Shown here in pieces: positions 8,200-16,276 of a stretch of DNA of 64,000 nt. Made by a program: the position numbers and the translations under genes. The notes beneath the pieces were generated by a model. The model was not told where the DNA came from. It saw nothing but the letters and a program-made list of their open reading frames with translations, and searched no databases. The stretch is from Echinicola shivajiensis (lineage in GTDB: Bacteria; Bacteroidota; Bacteroidia; Cytophagales; Cyclobacteriaceae), in assembly GCF_018642165.1 (NCBI RefSeq), contig NZ_JAHHZM010000002.1, positions 186,001-250,000 on the forward strand, given 5' to 3'. The first letter of the stretch is position 1. Every line of letters starts with the position of its first letter.

Positions 8200-9112
8200 A
8201 ATAGTATTATTGGTGTCTTTGTTGGCACTTAGTTCTCAAACAGTAATGGCCCAGGAGGCTGAGAAGGGATTATTTGAGACCTTAGGGGATATGGATAGCA
8301 GTCAGCTGACCTTGTTGATCATCATTATGGTGGTTCTTGGATTGATGGTGCTCCTGATGATTCTACTGATCTATCTGACCAGCTTTATAGTTGCTTTGCT
8401 TAACAAGGAAAATCCTGAAATGGCCAATGAGCCAAGCTGGTGGGATAATTTTAAAGAGAAATTTGTTACAGGAAAACTCAAGCCAATTGAGGATGAAGAG
8501 GAAATATTATTGGATCATAGCTACGATGGTATTGTAGAGTTGGACAATTTTATGCCACCTTGGTTAAAGTATGTGTTTTACGGAACCATATTATTTGCGG
8601 TTGTTTATTTGGTGAACAATACCAATGTAGGATTTGGTAAATCACCTACAGAAGAATACCAGGTTGAATTGGAAGAGGAAGCGATTGCAGCTGAAGAGCG
8701 AAAAGCTTTAGCATTGGCTTCGATTGATGAAACCAATGTAGCTCTTGACCAATCGCAGACCATATTGGAAATGGGTGGGACCATATTTCAGAATAACTGT
8801 GTCGCCTGTCATGCTTCAGATGGAGGTGGTGGTGTAGGGCCAAACTTAACAGACGAATTTTGGCTGCATGGTGGAAGCATTTCAGATGTGTTTACCGTTA
8901 TTAAATATGGAGTTCCAGAAAAAGGGATGATTCCTTGGCAGGATCAGTTAAGTCCGGAAGAAATTCAGCAAGTAGCGAATTTTATTCTCTCTCTGGAAGG
9001 AACGACTCCGACCAACCCTAAAGAGCCTCAAGGTGAAAAATATGTCCGTGAAGCCGAAGGTGAAACTGGAGGAGAGGAGACTGCTTCAGATAGCTTACAA
9101 GTTAATGGCTAA
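8186..9112 (+). CDS. ccoP: cbb3 oxidase cytochrome c subunit CcoP, single-heme form
   Basis: 308 residues from the ATG at 8186; an in-frame ATG at 8162 would add eight residues inside ccoQ and spoil the signal peptide, so it was not used. The order is a signal-peptide-like N-terminus ending near MAQ, a long hydrophobic helix (about 38-70), a second helix (about 135-152), and one cytochrome c domain with C205-x-x-C208-H209 and GMIPW as likely axial-Met loop. Only one CxxCH is present, whereas proteobacterial CcoP has two; mono-heme CcoP is known in Bacteroidota. The tail is acidic. It delivers electrons to the CcoO heme. Confidence 0.92.
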   Translation: MKKTKIVLLVSLLALSSQTVMAQEAEKGLFETLGDMDSSQLTLLIIIMVVLGLMVLLMILLIYLTSFIVALLNKENPEMANEPSWWDNFKEKFVTGKLKPIEDEEEILLDHSYDGIVELDNFMPPWLKYVFYGTILFAVVYLVNNTNVGFGKSPTEEYQVELEEEAIAAEERKALALASIDETNVALDQSQTILEMGGTIFQNNCVACHASDGGGGVGPNLTDEFWLHGGSISDVFTVIKYGVPEKGMIPWQDQLSPEEIQQVANFILSLEGTTPTNPKEPQGEKYVREAEGETGGEETASDSLQVNG

Positions 9113-9120
9113 ATAATAAC

Positions 9121-9142
9121 AGGGGCAGTTGATACTGCCCCT
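9121..9142 (+). promoter_or_regulatory. Intra-operon hairpin between ccoP and ccoG
   Basis: An 8-bp perfect stem (AGGGGCAG/CTGCCCCT) with a TTGATA loop lies in the 46-base gap between ccoP and ccoG. No T tract follows, so it looks like an RNA stability or processing element rather than a terminator. Confidence 0.5.
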
Positions 9143-9158
9143 TACAAAAAACAGAACG

Positions 9159-10571
9159 ATGTCTCAGGATCAGCAAAATAAATCAGAAGCTTTTAGAGAT
9201 TCCCTTTCCACGGTAAAGGATGATGGGGGAAGGAATTGGGTATATCCCAAAAAAGTGAGCGGTTTTTTTTACAAATGGAGAACTTATGTTTCCTGGTTGC
9301 TATTGGCCATTTTATTTGCCGGTCCATTTCTAAAGATTGGTGGAAAGCCATTTCTTTTACTGAATATTTTCGAAAGGAAATTCATCATATTTGGACAAGT
9401 CTTTTGGCCTCAGGATACCCATATTTTGTTGTTCCTGTTGCTAATATTTTTTGTCTTTATCATACTGTTTACCGTAGTTTTTGGAAGGGTGTTTTGTGGC
9501 TGGGCATGTCCTCAGACCCTGTTTATGGAGATGGTGTTCCGTAAAATTGAGTATTGGATTGAAGGGGATGCCAATCAGCAAAAACGTTTGAATGCCCTGC
9601 CTTGGAACCAGGAAAAAATATTGAAAAAGGGAGGGAAGATGACTTTATTCTTGATCATCTCCCTTTTGATTTCTCATTTGGTTATGGCCTATCTTATAGG
9701 AGTGGATCGAACCTTGGAAATAATAAGTAGTCCACCTTCAGCTCATTTGGCTGGCTTCATAGGTTTAATGGCCTTTACAGGGATCTTTCTCTTTGTGTTT
9801 TCTTGGTTTAGGGAGCAAGCTTGTACGGTGGTTTGTCCTTATGGAAGACTACAAGGAGTTTTACTGGATACCAATTCAATTAATGTTTCCTATGATTATC
9901 TTAGAGGAGAGCCAAGGGGGAAAATAAATAAAAAGGAACCTGAGAAATCAGCTAAAGGTGATTGTGTAGATTGTAGTTTATGTGTTCAGGTGTGTCCTAC
10001 AGGGATAGATATTAGGAACGGTGTGCAAATGGAATGTGTCAACTGCACAGCATGTATAGATGCCTGTGATGAAGTGATGGTGAAGGTGGATAGGCCCAAG
10101 GGCTTGATTAGGTATGCTTCTGAAAATAGTATAAAGGAAGGACATCAAAAGCTGATTACTCCGAGAGTGATTGGTTACGTAGCTGTTTTGTTGATTCTGG
10201 TAGTGGCTTTTGTAGGTTTGCTTATGACCAGAACAGAAATGTCAGCTACTGTCACGCGTTTTAGAGGGATGACCTATCAACAAAGAACCGATGGTCAAAT
10301 AAGCAATCTTTATGAGGTCACTTTCATTAATAAGACCTTCGATGCTCAAAATGTGCAGATAAAATCATCCAATGATAAATTTATTGTGGAGGCCAATGAT
10401 GAGGGTAATTGGACATTGGATGGTCAATCTAAAGTTGAAGGAAGGTTCTTTCTGGTGATCGATGCCAATGAGGTAACTGAAATTAATCAGGAAGTGGAAT
10501 TATTATTACTTCAAAATGGTGAAGTAATCGATGAAATCAAAACGAATTTTATGGCGCCAATGCCAAAATAG
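9159..10571 (+). CDS. ccoG: cbb3 oxidase accessory ferredoxin-like membrane protein CcoG
   Basis: 470 residues from ATG 9159 (the TTG at 9129 falls inside the upstream hairpin). Several membrane helices carry CGWACPQ near residue 113 and CTVVCPYGR near 224. A polyferredoxin insert follows with CVDCSLCVQVCP and CVNCTACIDAC around 268-310 (two 4Fe-4S sites), then a further helix and a C-terminal Ig-like FixG domain. CcoG (RdxA/FixG) is implicated in Cu(II) reduction for oxidase assembly. Its position after ccoP and before ccoH matches other cbb3 loci. Confidence 0.94.
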   Translation: MSQDQQNKSEAFRDSLSTVKDDGGRNWVYPKKVSGFFYKWRTYVSWLLLAILFAGPFLKIGGKPFLLLNIFERKFIIFGQVFWPQDTHILLFLLLIFFVFIILFTVVFGRVFCGWACPQTLFMEMVFRKIEYWIEGDANQQKRLNALPWNQEKILKKGGKMTLFLIISLLISHLVMAYLIGVDRTLEIISSPPSAHLAGFIGLMAFTGIFLFVFSWFREQACTVVCPYGRLQGVLLDTNSINVSYDYLRGEPRGKINKKEPEKSAKGDCVDCSLCVQVCPTGIDIRNGVQMECVNCTACIDACDEVMVKVDRPKGLIRYASENSIKEGHQKLITPRVIGYVAVLLILVVAFVGLLMTRTEMSATVTRFRGMTYQQRTDGQISNLYEVTFINKTFDAQNVQIKSSNDKFIVEANDEGNWTLDGQSKVEGRFFLVIDANEVTEINQEVELLLLQNGEVIDEIKTNFMAPMPK

Positions 10572-10593
10572 GATTATTTAAAATCATAAGATT

Positions 10594-11019
10594 ATGAACT
10601 GGGGAAATTCGATTGTATTGGTATTTGTTTTATTTGCAGCCATTGTTTTTACCATGGTGGGGATTTGCATCAAACAGGATGATATCCATTTGGTCACGGA
10701 ACAGTATTATGAGGCTGAGATCAAGTATCAGGAACAAATAGAAAAGGTTTCCAATGCTGCATTGTTATCTGAAAAAGCAATGAACTTTGATCCCTCAGAA
10801 AAATCGTTGAATATCCACTTGGAAGATGGGGTGAAAGGTACGGTTTGGCTTTTTAGACCTTCCGATGCACGCTTGGATCAGAAAATAGATTTTGAAATTG
10901 ATCAGACGGATAATAAGAAGATTAGCCTGAGTAAATTGGAGCGAGGCTACTGGAAAGCAAAAGTCGCTTGGTCCAATGCTGGAAAGGAATATTTTGAGGA
11001 GCTAAAAATCACGCTATAA
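10594..11019 (+). CDS. ccoH: cbb3 oxidase assembly protein CcoH (FixH)
   Basis: 141 residues with one N-terminal membrane helix (about 6-28). The conserved sequence HLVTEQYYEAEIKYQEQI follows it, the FixH signature for the start of the periplasmic domain, and then a short beta-rich domain. CcoH associates with the oxidase during assembly. Its stop codon overlaps the start of the next gene by one base (TAATG). Confidence 0.88.
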   Translation: MNWGNSIVLVFVLFAAIVFTMVGICIKQDDIHLVTEQYYEAEIKYQEQIEKVSNAALLSEKAMNFDPSEKSLNIHLEDGVKGTVWLFRPSDARLDQKIDFEIDQTDNKKISLSKLERGYWKAKVAWSNAGKEYFEELKITL

Positions 11020-11726
11020 TGATTTGGACAGCATTTCTTTTGGGATTTTTGGGTTCTTTTCATTGTCTTGGAATGTGTGGCCCGATTGCCTTGGCAGTAT
11101 CAAGCTCCGATAAGCAAAAGGCTGTTATGAAAAAAGTTTGGTACAACCTAGGGCGAACAGGTACTTATGCCATTTTAGGATTGCTAGCTGGTACTATCGG
11201 TTTGGGCTTGGAGTTGGCAGGATTTCAACAATGGGTTTCTATTGGTCTTGGAGTTTTGATAATTCTTTTTGCGTTTATGTATAAAAAAAGCGAAAGAGCT
11301 TTGGCAAAAGGAGGGGCTTATCAGTTTGTGGCCAAGGTCAAAAGCGCTTTGGGATATTGGCTGAAAAAAGGAGGTTCGAAGGCCTTTTTTATGACCGGCT
11401 TGGTCAATGGCTTTTTGCCCTGTGGAATGGTGTATATAGCCGTATTAGGGTCTATGGCCATGGCAGGACCAGTAGAAGGTGCTATTTATATGGCTAGTTT
11501 TGGAATGGGCACTATTCCTTTATTAATGGCTTTGATGCTAAGTGGAAATCTATTCAGTGCAAATTGGAGAATAAGGCTGTTTCGGTTTATGCCTTATTTT
11601 GCCATATTCATAGGTTTATTGTTTGTTATAAGAGGCTTGGGTTTGGGAATTCATTTTTTAAGTCCTGCATTAGAGGTCTTCGACCCTTCAAGTGGAATTC
11701 CCGCAAGTATGACCATTTGCAAATAA
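11019..11726 (+). CDS. DsbD_2/SafE-type membrane protein of the cbb3 locus
   Basis: 235 residues with about six membrane helices. The motif FLGSFHCLGMCGP at the start and NGFLPCGMVY in the middle form the inverted Cys-containing pair typical of the PF13386 family (cytochrome c biogenesis transmembrane domain, often annotated sulfite exporter TauE/SafE). Members next to ccoGH, such as CcoH-linked and CcoA-unrelated forms, are thought to act in metal or thiol transport for oxidase maturation. Translationally coupled to ccoH by the TAATG overlap. Substrate unknown; a copper-related role is inferred from context. Confidence 0.8.
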   Translation: MIWTAFLLGFLGSFHCLGMCGPIALAVSSSDKQKAVMKKVWYNLGRTGTYAILGLLAGTIGLGLELAGFQQWVSIGLGVLIILFAFMYKKSERALAKGGAYQFVAKVKSALGYWLKKGGSKAFFMTGLVNGFLPCGMVYIAVLGSMAMAGPVEGAIYMASFGMGTIPLLMALMLSGNLFSANWRIRLFRFMPYFAIFIGLLFVIRGLGLGIHFLSPALEVFDPSSGIPASMTICK

Positions 11727-11993
11727 TACGTTGTATTGGTTTTACAGCAATAGGCTGTCGATTCTTTTAATAGCTTTTACCGATAGATTTTTATTTGGAT
11801 ATTGTTTTTATTTTTTTGATGTCAATCCTTTTAGTGGAAATATTTTGTGTTTAATAGTTTTTTATTTCATAGTAAGGATATGTGTCTATTTTTCGGTATA
11901 TAATCGTTTAATTATTATAAAGGGTGAAATATTTAAATGTTGACGCAACCCTTTCAGAGTATGTCTTGTATAGGCAAATGAACCATTTCTGTT
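11727..11993. other. AT-rich gap before the sigma-factor gene
   Basis: Nothing coding is supported here: the short frames at 11564-11770 and 11731-11943 are low-complexity and Phe/Ile-rich. The last 55 bases hold a possible sigma-factor promoter, listed separately. Confidence 0.5.
11942..11972 (+). promoter_or_regulatory. Candidate ECF-type promoter upstream of the sigma-factor gene
   Basis: GACGCAACC at 11942-11950 followed by GTCTTGTA at 11963-11970 recalls the AAC...GTC pattern of ECF-dependent promoters, although the spacing between AAC and GTC is shorter than usual. Autoregulation is inferred and unproven. Confidence 0.3.
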
Positions 11994-12557
11994 GTGAACT
12001 ACGAACCGGACCAAAGGCTGATTAAGGGACTCCTGAAAAATGATAGAAAGTCCCAAGAACTGTTGTATAAGCAGTTTTACAGTTATGGTATGAGTGTTTG
12101 TCTACGTTATACGAGTAATAGAAATGACGCGGTGGAGGTATTGAATGATAGCTTCATGAAGGTATTTACCAAAATCCAGCAATATGATGAGCAATACGCT
12201 TTTAAGACTTGGTTCAGGAGAATTTTGATCAATTCATCCATTAATCACAATAAAAGCAAATTAAATAACCATCATGCTTTGAGCTTGGATGAGGTAGTGG
12301 AAGTAGAAGACAAGCAGAGCAGTATCATTAATGAACTCTCTTATGAAGAGTTGATAAAACTTATACAAAGCTTGTCTCCAATGTACAGGACTGTATTCAG
12401 TTTGTATGTAATTGAAGGCTACTCGCATCTTGAAATAGCGGAATTATTGGGAATTAGTGAAGGAGCTTCGAAGTCCAACCTTTCTAGGGCAAGATTGAAT
12501 TTAAGGGAATTACTAAAAAGGAATCATGAAAAAAGACTGGCTAAATATGAGCGATAA
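11994..12557 (+). CDS. ECF-family RNA polymerase sigma factor
   Basis: 187 residues with region 2 at about 25-90 (RYTSNRNDAVEVLNDSFMKVF, the core-binding and -10 helix, then FKTWFRRILINSSINH) and region 4 at about 125-180 (SPMYRTVFSLYVIEGYSHLEIAELLGISEGASKSNLSRAR, here cited by its ends). The start is GTG; an ATG at 11961 in the same frame is followed by a stop, so GTG 11994 is the first possible start. The 3' end overlaps the next gene by 32 bases, a layout usual for a sigma factor and its membrane regulator. Targets are unknown; the downstream envelope genes are candidates. Confidence 0.9.
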   Translation: MNYEPDQRLIKGLLKNDRKSQELLYKQFYSYGMSVCLRYTSNRNDAVEVLNDSFMKVFTKIQQYDEQYAFKTWFRRILINSSINHNKSKLNNHHALSLDEVVEVEDKQSSIINELSYEELIKLIQSLSPMYRTVFSLYVIEGYSHLEIAELLGISEGASKSNLSRARLNLRELLKRNHEKRLAKYER

Positions 12558-13743
12558 GGAGCTGGATGATTTCTTTAGAAAGGGCTTGGATGAGCCTGAG
12601 ATTCCTTTTGTAAAGGAGGACTGGGACAAGATGCAAGAAAAGATGATGCACTTGCCCGGAAATAGGAAAGCGGGAGGATTCTATCGAAATAAGTGGCTTT
12701 TAGTTGGCTTGGGATTGGCGTTGATTGGTGCATTGAGTTGGTGGGGGATTGGTGCTTTTGATAAGTCCTATCCACAAGGAAATTCCAATGAAATTGAACA
12801 GGAGGAGAATCAGGTAATACTAGAAAATCCTTCCGGTACAGAAAAGATGACTTCCAAGCAGGATCAGGGAATTACGAATGCTGATGAAAACAAGGAAGAT
12901 GGTGGATCTGACCCAATAGACCATAGTGGAAATTCAAATGGAATTTCAAGCTTGCAAACTAAAAGCTCTATCCATGAAATGGACAGATCAAAAGTAGCAA
13001 CAGATGAACCAGATGATTCATATTCTCGAAGGAATAATGGGGATTTGATTGTGGGTTCTATAAATAAGTCATTGCCAGTATTTGAGCAGGATAAAGAATT
13101 GGAACTGGTATTTGATATGGAGGATGATGGGGTAGTACCTGTCAAGAAGTCAAAAAGTAAGATTTCACAGAGATGGAGTTTTTCATTATTACTTTCTCCT
13201 GATGTCAGTGCCTTAAAGCTGAAAGAAGTAAGGGGAGTGGGGACCAGTGCGGGAATAAATATTGAATATTATTTTCTGCCTAAATGGAGTCTAAACTTGG
13301 GTGCTTTGTATGCTTTTAAGACCTATGAGACCAGTGATGGCTATCAATTTTCCTATCCAAGTTCAAAGCCCATCACCTGGCTGGAAGGAGATTGTTATGT
13401 GTTGGATATACCTCTTAATATCAGGTATTATGCAATAAATAGCCCAATGGACAGATGGTATATCAGTTCTGGATTGTCCTCTTATCTAATGCTGAAGGAG
13501 AAATATCAGCTGGTAAATGGTTACAGTTCCTACTATCCAAATTATGAAAACCTGGAAATTAGAAACAAAAACCAGCATTATTTTCAGGTCCTCAATATAA
13601 GTATGGGGTATGAAAGAAGACTTTCGGAAAAGCTATCTATACAGGTTGAGCCCTATTTGAAATTACCTCTAAAAGGGGTGGGCGAAGGGCAGGTAAGTCT
13701 TAAGAGTGCAGGAGCACTGATAGGCTTAAAATATAATTGGTAG
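12526..13743 (+). CDS. Predicted trans-envelope regulator: cytosolic N-domain, one membrane helix, C-terminal outer-membrane-type beta barrel
   Basis: 405 residues. Residues 1-52 are charged and cytosolic-looking (ELDDFFRKGLDEPEIPF...DWDKM), a pattern seen in proteins encoded beside Bacteroidota sigma factors. A hydrophobic helix spans 56-78. Residues 79 to about 210 are polar and disordered-looking, long enough to cross the periplasm. From about 213 (RWSFSLLLSPDV) to the end the sequence is amphipathic beta with final residues GLKYNW, as in OMP_b-brl_2 barrels. Overlap with the sigma gene suggests it is the cognate anti-sigma or a sensor, but no known ASD or FecR domain is recognised. A second ATG at 12547 would give a start seven residues shorter. 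Confidence 0.7.
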   Translation: MKKDWLNMSDKELDDFFRKGLDEPEIPFVKEDWDKMQEKMMHLPGNRKAGGFYRNKWLLVGLGLALIGALSWWGIGAFDKSYPQGNSNEIEQEENQVILENPSGTEKMTSKQDQGITNADENKEDGGSDPIDHSGNSNGISSLQTKSSIHEMDRSKVATDEPDDSYSRRNNGDLIVGSINKSLPVFEQDKELELVFDMEDDGVVPVKKSKSKISQRWSFSLLLSPDVSALKLKEVRGVGTSAGINIEYYFLPKWSLNLGALYAFKTYETSDGYQFSYPSSKPITWLEGDCYVLDIPLNIRYYAINSPMDRWYISSGLSSYLMLKEKYQLVNGYSSYYPNYENLEIRNKNQHYFQVLNISMGYERRLSEKLSIQVEPYLKLPLKGVGEGQVSLKSAGALIGLKYNW

Positions 13744-13866
13744 TGTATTAATAGATAATTGGTTTTAGAAAAATGGTGACTTGCCTTTTACCCCAAAAAA
13801 TGAGGGAAAATGGCAGGGTGGAAAAGTATTGCCTAATAGTTATTGAAAATATTTAAAAATAAAGTC

Positions 13867-14373
13867 ATGGAAAAGTATATGAAGTTTTGGTTGTTGGGGA
13901 TGATATTACTGCTTGCTGCAGGAATGGTTGCATGTAATGATGATGATGATGACCCAATCCCACAAGTGCAGAAAAAAGTCTATAATTTAAATGCTGTAGG
14001 AGAGTCTGGGGTGTCAGGTACAGTTACTTTCACCAGGCAAACTGATGGATTTACCCTAATAGAAATTGACTTGTCTGGTACTGCTGCGGGAAATTCTCAT
14101 CCCTCACATATACATGCCAATTCAGCAAGTGAAGGTGGTGGTATAGTGATAGATTTGATGAATGTAGATGGTGCCACAGGAGAAAGCAGTACTACTGTCA
14201 CAGAAAGAAATGATGGAACGGAGATTACTTATGAGGAATTGATTGCATTTGACGGATACGTGAATGTTCATCTAAGCGCTTCAGAGTTGTCTACATTAGT
14301 TGCCCAAGGGGATATTGGCAGTAATGCAACCGGGACATCCAATAATGGAAATGGTGGAGGTGTCCCTTACTAG
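13867..14373 (+). CDS. CHRD-domain lipoprotein, probably surface-exposed
   Basis: 168 residues from ATG 13867 (ATG 13879 also possible; the TTG at 13843 would precede the signal peptide). The signal peptide ends at a lipobox before Cys23 and is followed at once by N and five Asp residues, resembling the acidic lipoprotein export signals described for Bacteroidota surface lipoproteins. The remainder has the CHRD pattern: a strand GVSGTVTFTRQ, the G-N-S-H-P-x-H-I-H metal-like turn near 82, then GYVNVHLSASEL near the end. The domain occurs in chordin and in bacterial proteins of unknown biochemistry. It is the first gene after the sigma/barrel pair; a terminator-like hairpin separates it from the next gene. 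Confidence 0.8.
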   Translation: MEKYMKFWLLGMILLLAAGMVACNDDDDDPIPQVQKKVYNLNAVGESGVSGTVTFTRQTDGFTLIEIDLSGTAAGNSHPSHIHANSASEGGGIVIDLMNVDGATGESSTTVTERNDGTEITYEELIAFDGYVNVHLSASELSTLVAQGDIGSNATGTSNNGNGGGVPY

Positions 14374-14383
14374 CCGATAGTAT

Positions 14384-14422
14384 GAGGGGGCAGTAAGGGT
14401 GCATTTCTGTCCCCTCTCTTTT
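14384..14422 (+). terminator. Intrinsic terminator or attenuator after the CHRD gene
   Basis: Arms GAGGGGGCAG (14384-14393) and CTGTCCCCTC (14407-14416) pair over 10 bp with one G-U, followed by TCTTTTT. It lies inside the gene cluster, so partial read-through to the next three genes is possible. Confidence 0.7.
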
Positions 14423-14454
14423 TAGAATCAATATTTAATATAAAATCCATTAAA

Positions 14455-14820
14455 ATGAAAAGTTCAAAAATCTTATTAATTAGCTGCATGTTATTGGGAA
14501 TGTTGGCTTGTGGAAGTGAAAATGAAGATGATATCATGCCTAATAATCCAAGTGCAGACCGATGTGATGATAATGAGGCGACCTTATCAGGTGAAGTATC
14601 TACAATAATTGAAAATAATTGTGCCATTTCAGGATGCCATGTGGCAGGAACTGGTAGGGTGGATTTAACTGTAACATCCAATATTATTCAAAATGCTACT
14701 CAAATCAGGAGTTATACAGAAAGTGGCTTTATGCCAGAAGCAAGTTCCGGTTTGACATTGACACAGACCCAAAAGGATGATATATATTGTTGGGTGGCCA
14801 ATGGAGCTAATAACAACTAA
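14455..14820 (+). CDS. Small lipoprotein with a CX4CH cytochrome-c-like motif
   Basis: 121 residues. The lipobox precedes Cys19, followed by acidic residues (GSENEDD). Residues 50-62 read IIENNCAISGCHV: Cys56, Cys61 and His62 give C-X4-C-H, not the standard C-X2-C-H. The rest matches small c-type cytochrome domains of Bacteroidota: GRVDLT after the motif, a candidate axial methionine in SGFMPEAS near 93, and a C-terminal helix KDDIYCWVANGA that resembles the last helix of cytochrome c. Heme attachment is therefore plausible but not proved; a disulfide is the alternative. Its neighbours YceI and DUF5777 often accompany such cytochromes in this phylum (from memory). Confidence 0.65.
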   Translation: MKSSKILLISCMLLGMLACGSENEDDIMPNNPSADRCDDNEATLSGEVSTIIENNCAISGCHVAGTGRVDLTVTSNIIQNATQIRSYTESGFMPEASSGLTLTQTQKDDIYCWVANGANNN

Positions 14821-14831
14821 AGAAATTTGTC

Positions 14832-15368
14832 ATGAAAGCTTATTTAATTGCCTTAATGCTTTGGTTGATTGCCTCTCCACTATGCGGTCAATCATTTCGA
14901 ACGGTATCTTCTGAGGTGAGCTTTTTTTCGAGTGCTCCTTTGGAAGATATTAAGGCTAATAATGAAGAAGTTATTGGAGTGTTCAATGCTGACAAAGGTG
15001 CCATTGCCTTTGTAGTTCAGATCAAGGGTTTTCAATTTGCTAAGTCATTGATGCAAGAACATTTTAATGAAAACTTTATGGAGTCAGAAAAGTATCCCCG
15101 GGCTACTTTTGAAGGTAAAGTGTTGGACTATAATTTAACTGAATCTGGTGAGCAACAAGCTAGGGTTGAGGGGACAATGACTATCCATGGAGAAAGTCAA
15201 GAGATGGAAGCAACGGGGACATTTGAAAAAAGAGTGGATGAAATTATTATGAAAGCTATTTTTCCAATAAGCCTTGAAGATTATAATATTTCCATACCTA
15301 AAATCCTGTTTCAAAAAATTGCAGAGGAAGTGGAGGTCACCGTTCAATTTAAATTCAAAGAAGGATGA
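14832..15368 (+). CDS. YceI-family periplasmic protein
   Basis: 178 residues with a signal peptide ending near LCGQS. Family marks include SSEVSFFSSAPLEDIKA near the start, the central FMESEKYPRATFEG block (the classic YceI F-[DE]-x-x-K-[YF]-P-x-[AI]-x-F signature) and a final VEVTVQFKF strand. YceI proteins bind isoprenoid or amphiphilic ligands in the periplasm. Its stop overlaps the start of the DUF5777 gene by four bases (ATGA), so the two are translationally coupled. Confidence 0.85.
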   Translation: MKAYLIALMLWLIASPLCGQSFRTVSSEVSFFSSAPLEDIKANNEEVIGVFNADKGAIAFVVQIKGFQFAKSLMQEHFNENFMESEKYPRATFEGKVLDYNLTESGEQQARVEGTMTIHGESQEMEATGTFEKRVDEIIMKAIFPISLEDYNISIPKILFQKIAEEVEVTVQFKFKEG

Positions 15369-16273
15369 AAATTTTGAAAGTAGTAATTTTAGTTCTAGTT
15401 ACGGTTTTTTTAAGTTTTTTTGATCAAATGGCCTCTGTAATGGCGCAGGATAGTTTGTTGGACCAGTTAAAGCAAGATGTCCAGCCAATGGACAATGTTG
15501 TGTTAGGGACATTTAAGGGAACCCGATTGATCAATGGCCACACTATAATGACCAGGGGGGCTGGGAATCTTGATTTTATGATATCCCATCGTTTCGGTAG
15601 GTTGAATTCTGGAGCCTATAATTTTTTCGGCTTGGATGAAGCGAATATTAGGTTGGGGCTGGAATATGCATTTACCGATCGTTTGACGATCGGTTTGGGA
15701 AGGAATTCGTTTCAAAAAGTCTATGATGGTTTTGCCAAATATAGTTTTCTCCGTCAGCAATCAGGTGTCAGGAAAATACCAGTTTCCTTGACGTGGTATT
15801 CCAGTACGGCTGTCAATACTTTTAAAAGGCCTGAATTACCTTTGAACTTTCAGAGAAGGCTTTCTTATGCTCACCAATTATTAATGGCCAGAAAGTTTTC
15901 TGAAAGGGTTGCATTCCAATTAATGCCAAGTTACGTACATCAAAACTTGGTGCCAACTGAGGAGGATAAAAATGACCTTTTTGCCTTAGGAGTGGGAGGG
16001 AGTCTCAAGCTAACTAAGCGGACCTCGTTGAATTTGGAGTATTATTACCGCGCAAACCCCAATGAGAATGACGGATTATACGATGTTTTTGCCATTGGTT
16101 TTGATATAGAAACTGGAGGACATGTTTTTCAACTCCATTTGACCAATGCTCAGGCCATGACAGAAACAGGCTTCATCCCTGGCAGCAGTGGTGATTTTTG
16201 GGATGGTGATATCCATTTTGGATTTAATATTTCTAGATCATTTCAGCTCAAAGAGAAGAACAAATCATGGTAG
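15365..16273 (+). CDS. DUF5777-type outer-membrane beta-barrel protein
   Basis: 302 residues with a signal peptide ending near VMAQ. The body shows the features recalled for DUF5777: FKGTRLINGHTIMTRGAG near 50, MISHRFGRLNSG, FFGLDEANIRLGLEY, and RKIPVSLTWYSS, then amphipathic strands to the end. It is probably a barrel of unknown transport or anchoring role. It is coupled to YceI by a four-base overlap, which points to a shared pathway. Only three bases separate its stop codon from that of the converging LacI-type gene, so any terminator must lie inside the opposing gene. Confidence 0.75.
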   Translation: MKILKVVILVLVTVFLSFFDQMASVMAQDSLLDQLKQDVQPMDNVVLGTFKGTRLINGHTIMTRGAGNLDFMISHRFGRLNSGAYNFFGLDEANIRLGLEYAFTDRLTIGLGRNSFQKVYDGFAKYSFLRQQSGVRKIPVSLTWYSSTAVNTFKRPELPLNFQRRLSYAHQLLMARKFSERVAFQLMPSYVHQNLVPTEEDKNDLFALGVGGSLKLTKRTSLNLEYYYRANPNENDGLYDVFAIGFDIETGGHVFQLHLTNAQAMTETGFIPGSSGDFWDGDIHFGFNISRSFQLKEKNKSW

Positions 16274-16276
16274 TTC

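Noticed and set aside
9121-9142. Terminator between ccoP and ccoG
   Set aside because: The stem is good but no T tract follows and the downstream genes belong to the same assembly set.
11564-11943. Two short plus-strand frames after the DsbD_2-type gene
   Set aside because: One overlaps the real gene in another frame, the other is a Phe/Ile-rich chance frame in AT-rich DNA.
14384-14422. Same GGGGCAG/CTGCCCC hairpin family as at 9121
   Set aside because: The arms start alike, but only about seven bases match; chance similarity of GC hairpins is enough.
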